Part shown: in pieces, positions 1-12,200 of the stretch
Position numbering within the stretch: the stretch's first letter is position 1
Layout: the number at the start of each line of letters is the position of its first letter
From: Cepaea nemoralis
Lineage: Eukaryota; Mollusca; Gastropoda; Stylommatophora; Helicidae
Assembly (NCBI GenBank): GCA_014155875.1
Contig: JACEFZ010013233.1
Location: 104,501 to 168,500 of the forward strand
Reading direction: 5' to 3'
DNA length: 64,000 nt
Made by a program: the position numbers and the translations under genes
The notes under the pieces: model-generated
Told to the model about the DNA's origin: nothing
The model's input: only the letters and a program-made list of their open reading frames with translations
The model's database searches: none

Positions 1-3000
1 ACTGGCAACGCCGATCGCATTCTGGTATGAACCTAAGGCCTATCCACGTCAATATGGAAGCACTATACTCGAGTTTCGCCCTCATTTGAGCTCGTCAGTA
101 GTGCATATCCCTGACCGGATCCGGAAACAGTCCCGGATCACGCGTGTGAAGCGGGTGTGCAACCACGCGGCACACACTGGACACACCAAACTATCACAAC
201 AGAACCTCACAACGCTACCCATCGTAGGCTATGCTCAAGATTGCCCAATCGCCGCGACCGACGTCTGTCAATCGATGGGACCCGAACGATCAGGACTTCT
301 CACTGGCAAGGAACACCAGGCCTCCTAAATCCAGTGAGCAATAATCATTTGATTATGTGGTTGTTTCGGGATTTGAAATTTAAATATTGAGCACAACCCA
401 CTACTGGCAACGCCGATCGCATTCTGGTATGAACCTAAGGCCTATCCACGTCAATATGGAAGCACTATACTCGAGTTTCGCCCTCATTTGAGCTCGTCAG
501 TAGTGCATATCCCTGACCGGATCCGGAAACAGTCCTGGATCACGCGTGTGAAGCGGGTGTGCAACCACGCGGCACACACTGGACACACCAAACTATCACA
601 ACAGAACCTCACAACACTACCCATCGTAGGCTATGCTCAAGATTGCCCAATCGCCGCGACCGACGTCTGTCAATCGATGGGACCCGAACGATCAGGACTT
701 CTCACTGGCAAGGAACACCAGGCCTCCTAAATCCAGTGAGCAATAATCATTTGATTATGTGGTTGTTTCGGGATTTGAAATTTAAATATTGAGCACAACC
801 CACTACTGGCAACGCCGATCGCATTCTGGTATGAACCTAAGGCCTATCCACGTCAATATGGAAGCACTATACTCGAGTTTCGCCCTCATTTGAGCTCGTC
901 AGTAGTGCATATCCCTGACCGGATCCGGAAACAGTCCCGGATCACGCGTGTGAAAGCGGGTGTGCAACCACGCGGCACACACTGGACACACCAAACTATC
1001 ACAACAGAACCTCACAACGCTACCCATCGTAGGCTATGCTCAAGATTGCCCAATCGCCGCGACCGACGTCTGTCAATCGATGGGACCCGAACGATCAGGA
1101 CTTCTCACTGGCAAGGAACACCAGGCCTCCTAAATCCAGTGAGCAATAATCATTTGATTATGTGGTTGTTCCGGGAATTGAAATTTAAATATTGAGCACA
1201 ACCCACTACTGGCAACGCCGATCGCATTCTGGTATGTACCTAAGGCCTATCCACGTCAATATGGAAGCACTATACTCGAGTTTCGCCCTCATTTGAGCTC
1301 GTCAGTAGTGCATATCCCTGACCGGATCCGGAAACAGTCCCGGATCACGCGTGTAAAGCGGCTGTGCAACCACGCGGCACACACTGGACACACCAAACTA
1401 TCACAACAGAACCTCACAACGCTACCCATCGTAGGCTATGCTCAAGATTGCCCAATCGCCGCGACCGACGTCTGTCAATCGATGGGACCCGAACGATCAG
1501 GACTTCTCACTGGCAAGGAACACCAGGCCTCCTAAATCCAGTGAGCAATAATCATTTGATTATGTGGTTGTTTCGGGATTTGAAATTTAAATATTGAGCA
1601 CAACCCACTACTGGCAACGCCGATCGCATTCTGGTATGAACCTAAGGCCTATCCACGTCAATATGGAAGCACTATACTCGAGTTTCGCCCTCATTTGAGC
1701 TCGTCAGTAGTGCATATCCCTGACCGGATCCGGAAACAGTCCCGGATCACGCGTGTGAAGCGGGTGTGCAACCACGCGGCACACACTGGACACACCAAAC
1801 TATCACAACAGAACCTCACAACGCTACCCATCGTAGGCTATGCTCAAGATTGCCCAATCGCCGCGACCGACGTCTGTCAATCGATGGGACCCGAACGATC
1901 AGGACTTCTCACTGGCAAGGAACACCAGGCCTCCTAAATCCAGTGAGCAATAATCATTTGATTATGTGGTTGTTTCGGGATTTGAAATTTAAATATTGAG
2001 CACAACCCACTACTGGCAACGCCGATCGCATTCTGGTATGAACCTAAGGCCTATCCACGTCAATATGGAAGCACTATACTCGAGTTTCGCCCTCATTTGA
2101 GCTCGTCAGTAGTGCATATCCCTGACCGGATCCGGAAACAGTCCCGGATCACGCGTGTGAAGCGGGTGTGCAACCACGCGGCACACACTGGACACACCAA
2201 ACTATCACAACAGAACCTCACAACGCTACCCATCGTAGGCTATGCTCAAGATTGCCCAATCGCCGCGACCGACGTCTGTCAATCGATGGGACCCGAACGA
2301 TCAGGACTTCTCACTGGCAAGGAACACCAGGCCTCCTAAATCCAGTGAGCAATAATCATTTGATTATGTGGTTGTTTCGGGATTTGAAATTTAAATATTG
2401 AGCACAACCCACTACTGGCAACGCCGATCGCATTCTGGTATGAACCTAAGGCCTATCCACGTCAATATGGAAGCACTATACTCGAGTTTCGCCCTCATTT
2501 GAGCTCGTCAGTAGTGCATATCCCTGACCGGATCCGGAAACAGTCCCGGATCACGCGTGTGAAGCGGGTGTGCAACCACGCGGCACACACTGGACACACC
2601 AAACTATCACAACAGAACCTCACAACGCTACCCATCGTAGGCTATGCTCAAGATTGCCCAATCGCCGCGACCGACGTCTGTCAATCGATGGGACCCGAAC
2701 GATCAGGACTTCTCACTGGCAAGGAACACCAGGCCTCCTAAATCCAGTGAGCAATAATCATTTGATTATGTGGTTGTTTCGGGATTTGAAATTTAAATAT
2801 TGAGCACAACCCACTACTGGCAACGCCGATCGCATTCTGGTATGAACCTAAGGCCTATCCACGTCAATATGGAAGCACTATACTCGAGTTTCGCCCTCAT
2901 TTGAGCTCGTCAGTAGTGCATATCCCTGACCGGATCCGGAAACAGTCCCGGATCACGCGTGTGAAGCGGGTGTGCAACCACGCGGCACACACTGGACACA

Positions 3001-5232
3001 CCAAACTATCACAACAGAACCTCACAACGCTACCCATCGTAGGCTATGCTCAAGATTGCCCAATCGCCGCGACCGACGTCTGTCAATCGATGGGACCCGA
3101 ACGATCAGGACTTCTCACTGGCAAGGAACACCAGGCCTCCTAAATCCAGTGAGCAATAATCATTTGATTATGTGGTTGTTTCGGGATTTGAAATTTAAAT
3201 ATTGAGCACAACCCACTACTGGCAACGCCGATCGCATTCTGGTATGAACCTAAGGCCTATCCACGTCAATATGGAAGCACTATACTCGAGTTTCGCCCTC
3301 ATTTGAGCTCGTCAGTAGTGCATATCCCTGACCGGATCCGGAAACAGTCCCGGATCACGCGTGTAAAGCGGCTGTGCAACCACGCGGCACACACTGGACA
3401 CACCAAACTATCACAACAGAACCTCACAACACTACCCATCGTAGGCTATGCTCAAGATTGCCCAATCGCCGCGACCGACGTCTGTCAATCGATGGGACCC
3501 GAACGATCAGGACTTCTCACTGGCAAGGAACACCAGGCCTCCTAAATCCAGTGAGCAATAATCATTTGATTATGTGGTTGTTTCGGGATTTGAAATTTAA
3601 ATATTGAGCACAACCCACTACTGGCAACGCCGATCGCATTCTGGTATGAACCTCAGGCCTATCCACGTCAATATGGAAGCACTATACTCGAGTTTCGCCC
3701 TCATTTGAGCTCGTCAGTAGTGCATATCCCTGACCGGATCCGGAAACAGTCCCGGATCACGCGTGTGAAGCGGGTTTGCAACCACGCGGCACACACTGGA
3801 CACACCAAACTATCACAACAGAACCTCACAACGCTACCCATCGTAGGCTATGCTCAAGATTGCCAAATCGCCGCGACCGACGTCTGTCAATCGATGGGAC
3901 CCGAACGATCGGGACTTCTCACTGGCAAGGAACATCAGGCCTCCTATATCCAGTGAGCAATAATCATTTGATTATGTGGTTGTTTCGGGATTTGAAATTT
4001 AAATATTGAGCACAACCCACTACTGGCAACGCCGATCGCATTCTGGTATGAACCTAAGGCCTATCCACGTCAATATGGAAGCACTATACTCGAGTTTCGC
4101 CCTCATTTGAGCTCGTCAGTAGTGCATATCCCTGACCGGATCCGGAAACAGTCCCGGATCACGCGAGTGAAGCGGGTGTGCAACCACGCGGCACACACTG
4201 GACACACCAAACTATCACAACAGAACCTCACAACGCTACCCATCGTAGGCTATGCTCAAGATTGCCCAATCACCTCGACCGACGTCTGTCAATCGATGCG
4301 ACCCGAACGATCAGGACTTCTCACTGGCAAGGAACACCAGGCCTCCTAAATCCAGTGAGCAATAATCATTTCATTATGTGGTTGTTTCGGGATTTGAAAT
4401 TTAAATATTGAGCACAACCCACTACTGGCAACGCCGATCGCATTCTGGTATGAACCTAAGGCCTATCCACGTCAATATGGAAGCACTATACTCGAGTTTC
4501 GCCCTCATTTGAGCTCGTCAGTAGTGCTATATCCCTGACCGAATCCTGAAACAGTCCCGGATCACGCGTGTGAAGCGGGTGTGCAACCACGCGGCACACA
4601 CTGGACACACCAAACTATCACAACAGAACCTCACAACGCTACCCATCGTAGGCTATGCTCAAGATTGCCCAATCGCCGCGACCGACGTCTGTCAATCGAT
4701 GGGAACCCGAACGATCAGGACTTCTCACTGGCAAGGAACACCAGGCCTCCTAAATCCAGTGAGCAATAATCATTTGATTATGTGGTTGTTTCGGGATTTG
4801 AAATTTAAATATTGAGCACAACCCACTACTGGCAACGCCGATCGCATTCTGGTATGAACCTAAGGCCTATCCACGTCAATATGGAAGCACTATACTCGAG
4901 TTTCGCCCTCATTTGAGCTCGTCAGTAGTGCATATCCCTGACCGGATCCGGAAACAGTCCCGGATCACGCGATGTGAAGCGGGTGTGCAACCACGCGGCA
5001 CACACTGGACACATCTAAACTATCACAACAGAACCTCACAACGCTACCCATCGTAGGCTATGCTCAAGATTGCCCAATCGCCGCGACCGACGTCTGTCAA
5101 TCGATGGGACCCGAACGATCAGGACTTTCTCACTGGCAAGGAACACCAGGCCTCCTAAATCCAGTGAGCAATAATCATTTGATTATGTGGTTGTTTCGGG
5201 ATTTGAAATTTAAATATTGAGCACAACCCACT

Positions 5233-6439
5233 ACTGGCAACGCCGATCGCATTCTGGTATGAACCTAAGGCCTATCCACGTCAATATGGAAGCACTATAC
5301 TCGAGTTTCGCCCTCATTTGAGCTCGTCAGTAGTGCATATCCCTGACCGGATCCGGAAACAGTCCCGGATCACGCGTGTGAAGCGGGTGTGCAACCACGC
5401 GGCACACACTGGACACACCAAACTATCACAACAGAACCTCACAACGCTACCCATCGTAGGCTATGCTCAAGATTGCCCAATCGCCGCGACCGACGTCTGT
5501 CAATCGATGCGTCCCGAACGATCAGGACTTCTCACTGGCAAGGAACACCAGGCCTCCTAAATCCAGTGAGCAATAATCATTTCATTATGTGGTTGTTTCG
5601 GGATTCGAAATTTAAATATTGAGCACAACCCACTACTGGCAACGCCGATCGCATTCTGGTATGAACCTAAGGCCTATCCACGTCAATATGGAAGCACTAT
5701 ACTCGAGTTTCGCCCTCATTTGAGCTCGTCAGTAGTGCATATCCCTGACCGGATCCGGAAACAGTCCCGGATCACGCGTGTAAAGCGGCTGTGTAAACCA
5801 CGCGGCACACACTGGACACACCAAACTATCACAACAGAACCTCACAACGCTACCCATCGTAGGCTATGCTCAAGATTGAGCAATCGCCGCGACCGACGTC
5901 TGTCAATCGATGGGACCTGAACGATCGGGACTTCTCACTGGCAAGGAACACCAGGCCTCCTAAATCCAGTGAGCAATAACCATTTGATTATGTGGTTGTT
6001 TCGGGATTTGAAATTTAAATATTGAGCATAACCCACTACTGGCAACGCCGATCGCATTCTGGTATGAACCTAAGGCCTATACACGTCAATATGGAAGCAC
6101 TATACTCGAGTTTCGCCCTCATTTGAGCTCGTCAGTAGTGCATATCCCTGACCGGACCCGGAAACAGTCCCGGATCACGCGTGTGAAGCGGGTGTGCAAC
6201 CACGCGGCACACACTGGACACACCAAACTATCACAACAGAACCTCACAACGCTACCCATCGTAGGCTATGCTCAAGATTGCCAGATCGCCGCGACCGACG
6301 TCTGTCAATCGATGGGACCCGAACGATCGGGACTTCTCACTGGCAAGGAACACCAGGCCTCCTATATCCAGTGAGCAATAATCATTTGATTATGTGGTTG
6401 TTTCGGGATTTGAAATTTAAATATTGAGCACAACCCACT
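5233..6439 (+). repeat. Three-monomer higher-order block, copy 1
   Basis: Three consecutive monomers with distinctive variants. The first has a G-to-C change in the GATGCG segment (near 5510) and ATTTCATT near 5579. The second has GTAAAGCGGC near 5779 and GAGCATAACC near 6025. The third has TATACACG near 6078, GACCGGACCC near 6150 and CTCCTATATCC near 6360. The same ordered set recurs about 2814 bp (7 monomers) downstream at 8047-9254. A related but incomplete set (second and third types only) lies at 3303-4021. Confidence 0.8.
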
Positions 6440-8046
6440 ACTGGCAACGCCGATCGCATTCTGGTATGAACCTAAGGCCTATCCACGTCAATATGGAAGC
6501 ACTATACTCGAGTTTCGCCCTCATTTGAGCTCGTCAGTAGTGCATATCCCTGACCGGATCCGGAAACAGTCCCGGATCACGCGTGTGAAGCGGGTGTGCA
6601 ACCACGCGGCACACACTGGACACACCAAACTATCACAACAGAACCTCACAACGCTACCCATCGTAGGCTATGCTCAAGATTGCCCAATCGCCGCGACCGA
6701 CGTCTGTCAATCGATGGGACCCGAACGATCAGGACTTCTCACTGGCAAGGAACACCAGGCCTCCTAAATCCAGTGAGCAATAATCAATTGATTATGTGGT
6801 TGTTTCGGGATTTGAAATTTAAATATTGAGCACAACCCACTACTGGCAACGCCGATCGCATTCTGGTATGAACCTAAGGCCTATCCACGTCAATATGGAA
6901 GCACTATACTCGAGTTTCGCCCTCATTTGAGCTCGTCAGTAGTGCATATCCCTGACCGGATCCGGAAACAGTCCCGGATCACGCGTGTGAAGCGGGTTTG
7001 CAACCACGCGGCACACACTGGACACACCAAACTATCACAACAGAACCTCACAACGCTACCCATCGTAGGCTATGCTCAAGATTGCCCAATCGCCGCGACC
7101 GACGTCTGTCAATCGATGGGACCCGAACGATCAGGACTTCTCACTGGCAAGGAACACCAGGCCTCCTAAATCCAGTGAGCAATAATCATTTGATTATGTG
7201 GTTGTTTCGGGATTTGAAATTTAAATATTGAGCACAACCCACTACTGGCAACGCCGATCGCATTCTGGTATGAACATAAGGCCAATCCACGTCAATATGG
7301 AAGCACTATACTCGAGTTTCGCCCTCATTTGAGCTCGTCAGTAGTGCATATCCCTGACCGGATCCGGAAACAGTCCCGGATCACGCGTGTGAAGCGGGTT
7401 TGCAACCACGCGGCACACACTGGACACACCAAACTATCACAACAGAACCTCACAACGCACCCATCGTAGGCTATGCTCAAGATTGCCCAATCGCCGCGAC
7501 CGACGTCTGTCAATCGATGGGACCCGAACGATCAGGACTTCTCACTGGCAAGGAACACCAGGCCTCCTAAATCCAGTGAGCAATAATCATTTGATTATGT
7601 GGTTGTTTCGGGATTTGAAATTTAAATATTGAGCACAACCCACTACTGGCAACGCCGATCGCATTCTGGTATGAACCTAAGGCCTATCCACGTCAATATG
7701 GAAGCACTATACTCGAGTTTCGCCCTCATTTGAGCTCGTCAGTAGTGCATATCCCTGACCGGATCCTGAAACAGTCCCGGATCACGCGTGTGAAGCGGGT
7801 GTGCAACCACGCGGCACACACTGGACACACCAAACTATCACAACAGAACCTCACAACGCTACCCATCGTAGGCTATGCTCAAGATTGCACAATCGCCGCG
7901 ACCGACGTCTGTCAATCGATGGGAACCGAACGATCAGGACTTTTCACTGGCAAGGAACACCAGGCCTCCTAAATCCAGTGAGCAATAATCATTTGATTAT
8001 GTGGTTGTTTCGGGATTTGAAATTTAAATATTGAGCACAACCCACT

Positions 8047-9254
8047 ACTGGCAACGCCGATCGCATTCTGGTATGAACCTAAGGCCTATCCACGTCAATA
8101 TGGAAGCACTATACTCGAGTTTCGCCCTCATTTGAGCTCTTCAGTAGTGCATATCCCTGACCTGATCCGGAAACAGTCCCGGATCACGCGTGTGAAGCGG
8201 GTGTGCAACCACGCGGCACACACTGGACACACCAAACTATCACAACAGAACCTCACAACGCTACCCATCGTAGGCTATGCTCAAGATTGCCCAATCGCCG
8301 CGACCGACGTCTGTCAATCGATGCGACCCGAACGATCAGGACTTCTCACTGGCAAGGAACACCAGGCCTCCTAAATCCAGTGAGCAATAATCATTTCATT
8401 ATGTGGTTGTTTCGGGATTTGAAATTTAAATATTGAGCACAACCCACTACTGGCAACGCCGATCGCATTCTGGTATGAACCTAAGGCCTATCCACGTCAA
8501 TATGGAAGCACTATACTCGAGTTTCGCCCTCATTTGAGCTCGTCAGTAGTGCATATCCCTGACCGGATCCGGAAACAGTCCCGGATCACGCGTGTAAAGC
8601 GGCTGTGCAACCACGCGGCACACACTGGACACACCAAACTATCACAACAGAACCTCACAACGCTACCCATCGTAGGCTATGCTCAAGATTGCCCAATCGC
8701 CGCGACCGACGTCTGTCAATCGATGGGACCCGAACGATCAGGACTTCTCACTGGCAAGGAACACCAGGCCTCCTAAATCCAGTGAGCACTAATCATTTGA
8801 TTATGTGGTTGTTTCGGGATTTGAAATTTAAATATTGAGCATAACCCACTACTGGCAACGCCGATCGCATTCTGGTATGAACCTAAGGCCTATACACGTC
8901 AATATGGAAGCACTATACTCGAGTTTCGCCCTCATTTGAGCTCGTCAGTAGTGCATATCCCTGACCGGACCCGGAAACAGTCCTGGATCACGCGTGTGAA
9001 GCGGGTGTGCAACCACGCGGCACACACTGGACACACCAAACTATCACAACAGAACCTCACAACGCTTCCCATCGTAGGCTATGCTCAAGATTGCCAAATC
9101 GCCGCGACCGACGTCTGTCCAATCGATGGGACCCGAACGATCGGGACTTCTCACTGGCAAGGAACACCAGGGCCTCCTATATCCAGTGAGCAATAATCAT
9201 TTGATTATGTGGTTGTTTCGGGATTTGAAATTTAAATATTGAGCACAACCCACT
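8047..9254 (+). repeat. Three-monomer higher-order block, copy 2
   Basis: Repeats the variant signature of 5233-6439 in the same order: ATTTCATT near 8394, GTAAAGCGGC near 8594, GAGCATAACC near 8837, TATACACG near 8891, GACCGGACCC near 8963 and CTCCTATATCC near 9173. The third monomer has gained single bases near 9119 and 9170. The array switches to subfamily II immediately after this block, so the block marks the edge of the older domain. Confidence 0.8.
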
Positions 9255-12200
9255 ACTGGCAACGCCGATCGCATTCTGGTATGAACCTAAGGCCTATCCA
9301 CGTCAATATGGAAGCACTATACTCGAGTTTCGCCCTCATTTGAGCTCGTCAGTAGTGCATATCCCTGACCGGATCCGGAAACAGTCCCGGATCACGCGTG
9401 TGAAGCGGGTGTGTAACCACGCGGCACACACTGGACACACCAAATTATCACAACAGAACATCACAACGCTACCCATCGTAGGCTATGCTCAAGATTGCCC
9501 AATCGCCGCGACCGACGTCCGTCAATCGATGGGACCCGAACGATCAGGACTTCTCACTGGCAAGGAACACCAGGCCTCCTAAATCCAGTGAGCAATAATC
9601 AATTGATTATGTGGTTGTTTCGGGATTTGAAATTTAAATATTGAGCACAACCCACTACTGGCAACGCCGATCGCATTCTGGTATGAACCTAAGGCCTATC
9701 CACGTCAATATGGAAGCACTATACTCGAGTTTCGCCCTCATTTGAGCTCGTCAGTAGTGCATATCCCTGACCGGATCCGGAAACAGTCCCGGATCACGCG
9801 TGTGAAGCGGGTGTGTAACCACGCGGCACACACTGGACACACCAAATTATCACAACAGAACATCACAACGCTACCCATCGTAGGCTATGCTCAAGATTGC
9901 CCAATCGCCGCGACCGACGTCCGTCAATCGATGGGACCCGAACGATCAGGACTTCTCACTGGCAAGGAACACCAGGCCTCCTAAATCCAGTGAGCAATAA
10001 TCAATTGATTATGTGGTTGTTTCGGGATTTGAAATTTAAATATTGAGCACAACCCACTACTGGCAACGCCGATCGCATTCTGGTATGAACCTAAGGCCTA
10101 TCCACGTCAATATGGAAGCACTATACTCGAGTTTCGCCCTCATTTGAGCTCGTCAGTAGTGCATATCCCTGACCGGATCCGGAAACAGTCCCGGATCACG
10201 CGTGTGAAGCGGGTGTGTAACCACGCGGCACACACTGGACACACCAAATTATCACAACAGAACATCACAACGCTACCCATCGTAGGCTATGCTCAAGATT
10301 GCCCAATCGCCGCGACCGACGTCCGTCAATCGATGGGACCCGAACGATCAGGACTTCTCACTGGCAAGGAACACCAGGCCTCCTAAATCCAGTGAGCAAT
10401 AATCAATTGATTATGTGGTTGTTTCGGGATTTGAAATTTAAATATTGAGCACAACCCACTACTGGCAACGCCGATCGCATTCTGGTATGAACCTAAGGCC
10501 TATCCACGTCAATATGGAAGCACTATACTCGAGTTTCGCCCTCATTTGAGCTCGTCAGTAGTGCATATCCCTGACCGGATCCGGAAACAGTCCCGGATCA
10601 CGCGTGTGAAGCGGGTGTGTAACCACGCGGCACACACTGGACACACCAAATTATCACAACAGAACATCACAACGCTACCCATCGTAGGCTATGCTCAAGA
10701 TTGCCCAATCGCCGCGACCGACGTCCGTCAATCGATGGGACCCGAACGATCAGGACTTCTCACTGGCAAGGAACACCAGGCCTCCTAAATCCAGTGAGCA
10801 ATAATCAATTGATTATGTGGTTGTTTCGGGATTTGAAATTTAAATATTGAGCACAACCCACTACTGGCAACGCCGATCGCATTCTGGTATGAACCTAAGG
10901 CCTATCCACGTCAATATGGAAGCACTATACTCGAGTTTCGCCCTCATTTGAGCTCGTCAGTAGTGCATATCCCTGACCGGATCCGGAAACAGTCCCGGAT
11001 CACGCGTGTGAAGCGGGTGTGTAACCACGCGGCACACACTGGACACACCAAATTATCACAACAGAACATCACAACGCTACCCATCGTAGGCTATGCTCAA
11101 GATTGCCCAATCGCCGCGACCGACGTCCGTCAATCGATGGGACCCGAACGATCAGGACTTCTCACTGGCAAGGAACACCAGGCCTCCTAAATCCAGTGAG
11201 CAATAATCAATTGATTATGTGGTTGTTTCGGGATTTGAAATTTAAATATTGAGCACAACCCACTACTGGCAACGCCGATCGCATTCTGGTATGAACCTAA
11301 GGCCTATCCACGTCAATATGGAAGCACTATACTCGAGTTTCGCCCTCATTTGAGCTCGTCAGTAGTGCATATCCCTGACCGGATCCGGAAACAGTCCCGG
11401 ATCACGCGTGTGAAGCGGGTGTGTAACCACGCGGCACACACTGGACACACCAAATTATCACAACAGAACATCACAACGCTACCCATCGTAGGCTATGCTC
11501 AAGATTGCCCAATCGCCGCGACCGACGTCCGTCAATCGATGGGACCCGAACGATCAGGACTTCTCACTGGCAAGGAACACCAGGCCTCCTAAATCCAGTG
11601 AGCAATAATCAATTGATTATGTGGTTGTTTCGGGATTTGAAATTTAAATATTGAGCACAACCCACTACTGGCAACGCCGATCGCATTCTGGTATGAACCT
11701 AAGGCCTATCCACGTCAATATGGAAGCACTATACTCGAGTTTCGCCCTCATTTGAGCTCGTCAGTAGTGCATATCCCTGACCGGATCCGGAAACAGTCCC
11801 GGATCACGCGTGTGAAGCGGGTGTGTAACCACGCGGCACACACTGGACACACCAAATTATCACAACAGAACATCACAACGCTACCCATCGTAGGCTATGC
11901 TCAAGATTGCCCAATCGCCGCGACCGACGTCCGTCAATCGATGGGACCCGAACGATCAGGACTTCTCACTGGCAAGGAACACCAGGCCTCCTAAATCCAG
12001 TGAGCAATAATCAATTGATTATGTGGTTGTTTCGGGATTTGAAATTTAAATATTGAGCACAACCCACTACTGGCAACGCCGATCGCATTCTGGTATGAAC
12101 CTAAGGCCTATCCACGTCAATATGGAAGCACTATACTCGAGTTTCGCCCTCATTTGAGCTCGTCAGTAGTGCATATCCCTGACCGGATCCGGAAACAGTC

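Larger units (their letters stand above)
1..9254 (+). repeat. 402-bp satellite array, variable subfamily I (23 monomers)
   Basis: Twenty-three head-to-tail monomers of 401-405 bp, nearly all 402. Each contains the landmarks CGATCG, AGGCCT (twice), CTCGAG, GAGCTC, GGATCC, ACGCGT, GACGTC and ATCGAT in fixed order. Subfamily I is marked, counting from base 1 of the window as monomer position 1, by C160, C191, C206, T266 and T348. Monomers differ by scattered substitutions and single-base indels (for example an extra base near 954 and a lost base near 7459). Several variants recur as linked sets, so the array was probably amplified in multi-monomer blocks. No protein function is proposed. This looks like pericentromeric or other heterochromatic satellite, but chromosomal position cannot be read from the sequence. 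Confidence 0.97.

Noticed and set aside
86..328. An 80-codon open frame repeated in almost every satellite monomer (both arrays), and a 77-codon companion frame
   Set aside because: They begin at TTG or GTG, not ATG. The monomer is 402 bp (divisible by three), so a chance open frame is copied with it. Small indels break the frame in several monomers, and the amino-acid sequence matches no family.
1..402. CENP-B-box in the satellite
   Set aside because: I looked for TTCGNNNNANNCGGG in the monomer and found only partial matches, so a centromere claim cannot rest on it.
1..402. Many six-base palindromes per monomer, suggesting a cloning construct
   Set aside because: About a dozen restriction-type sites is above chance, but they are spread through a natural, diverging repeat and no vector sequence is present.
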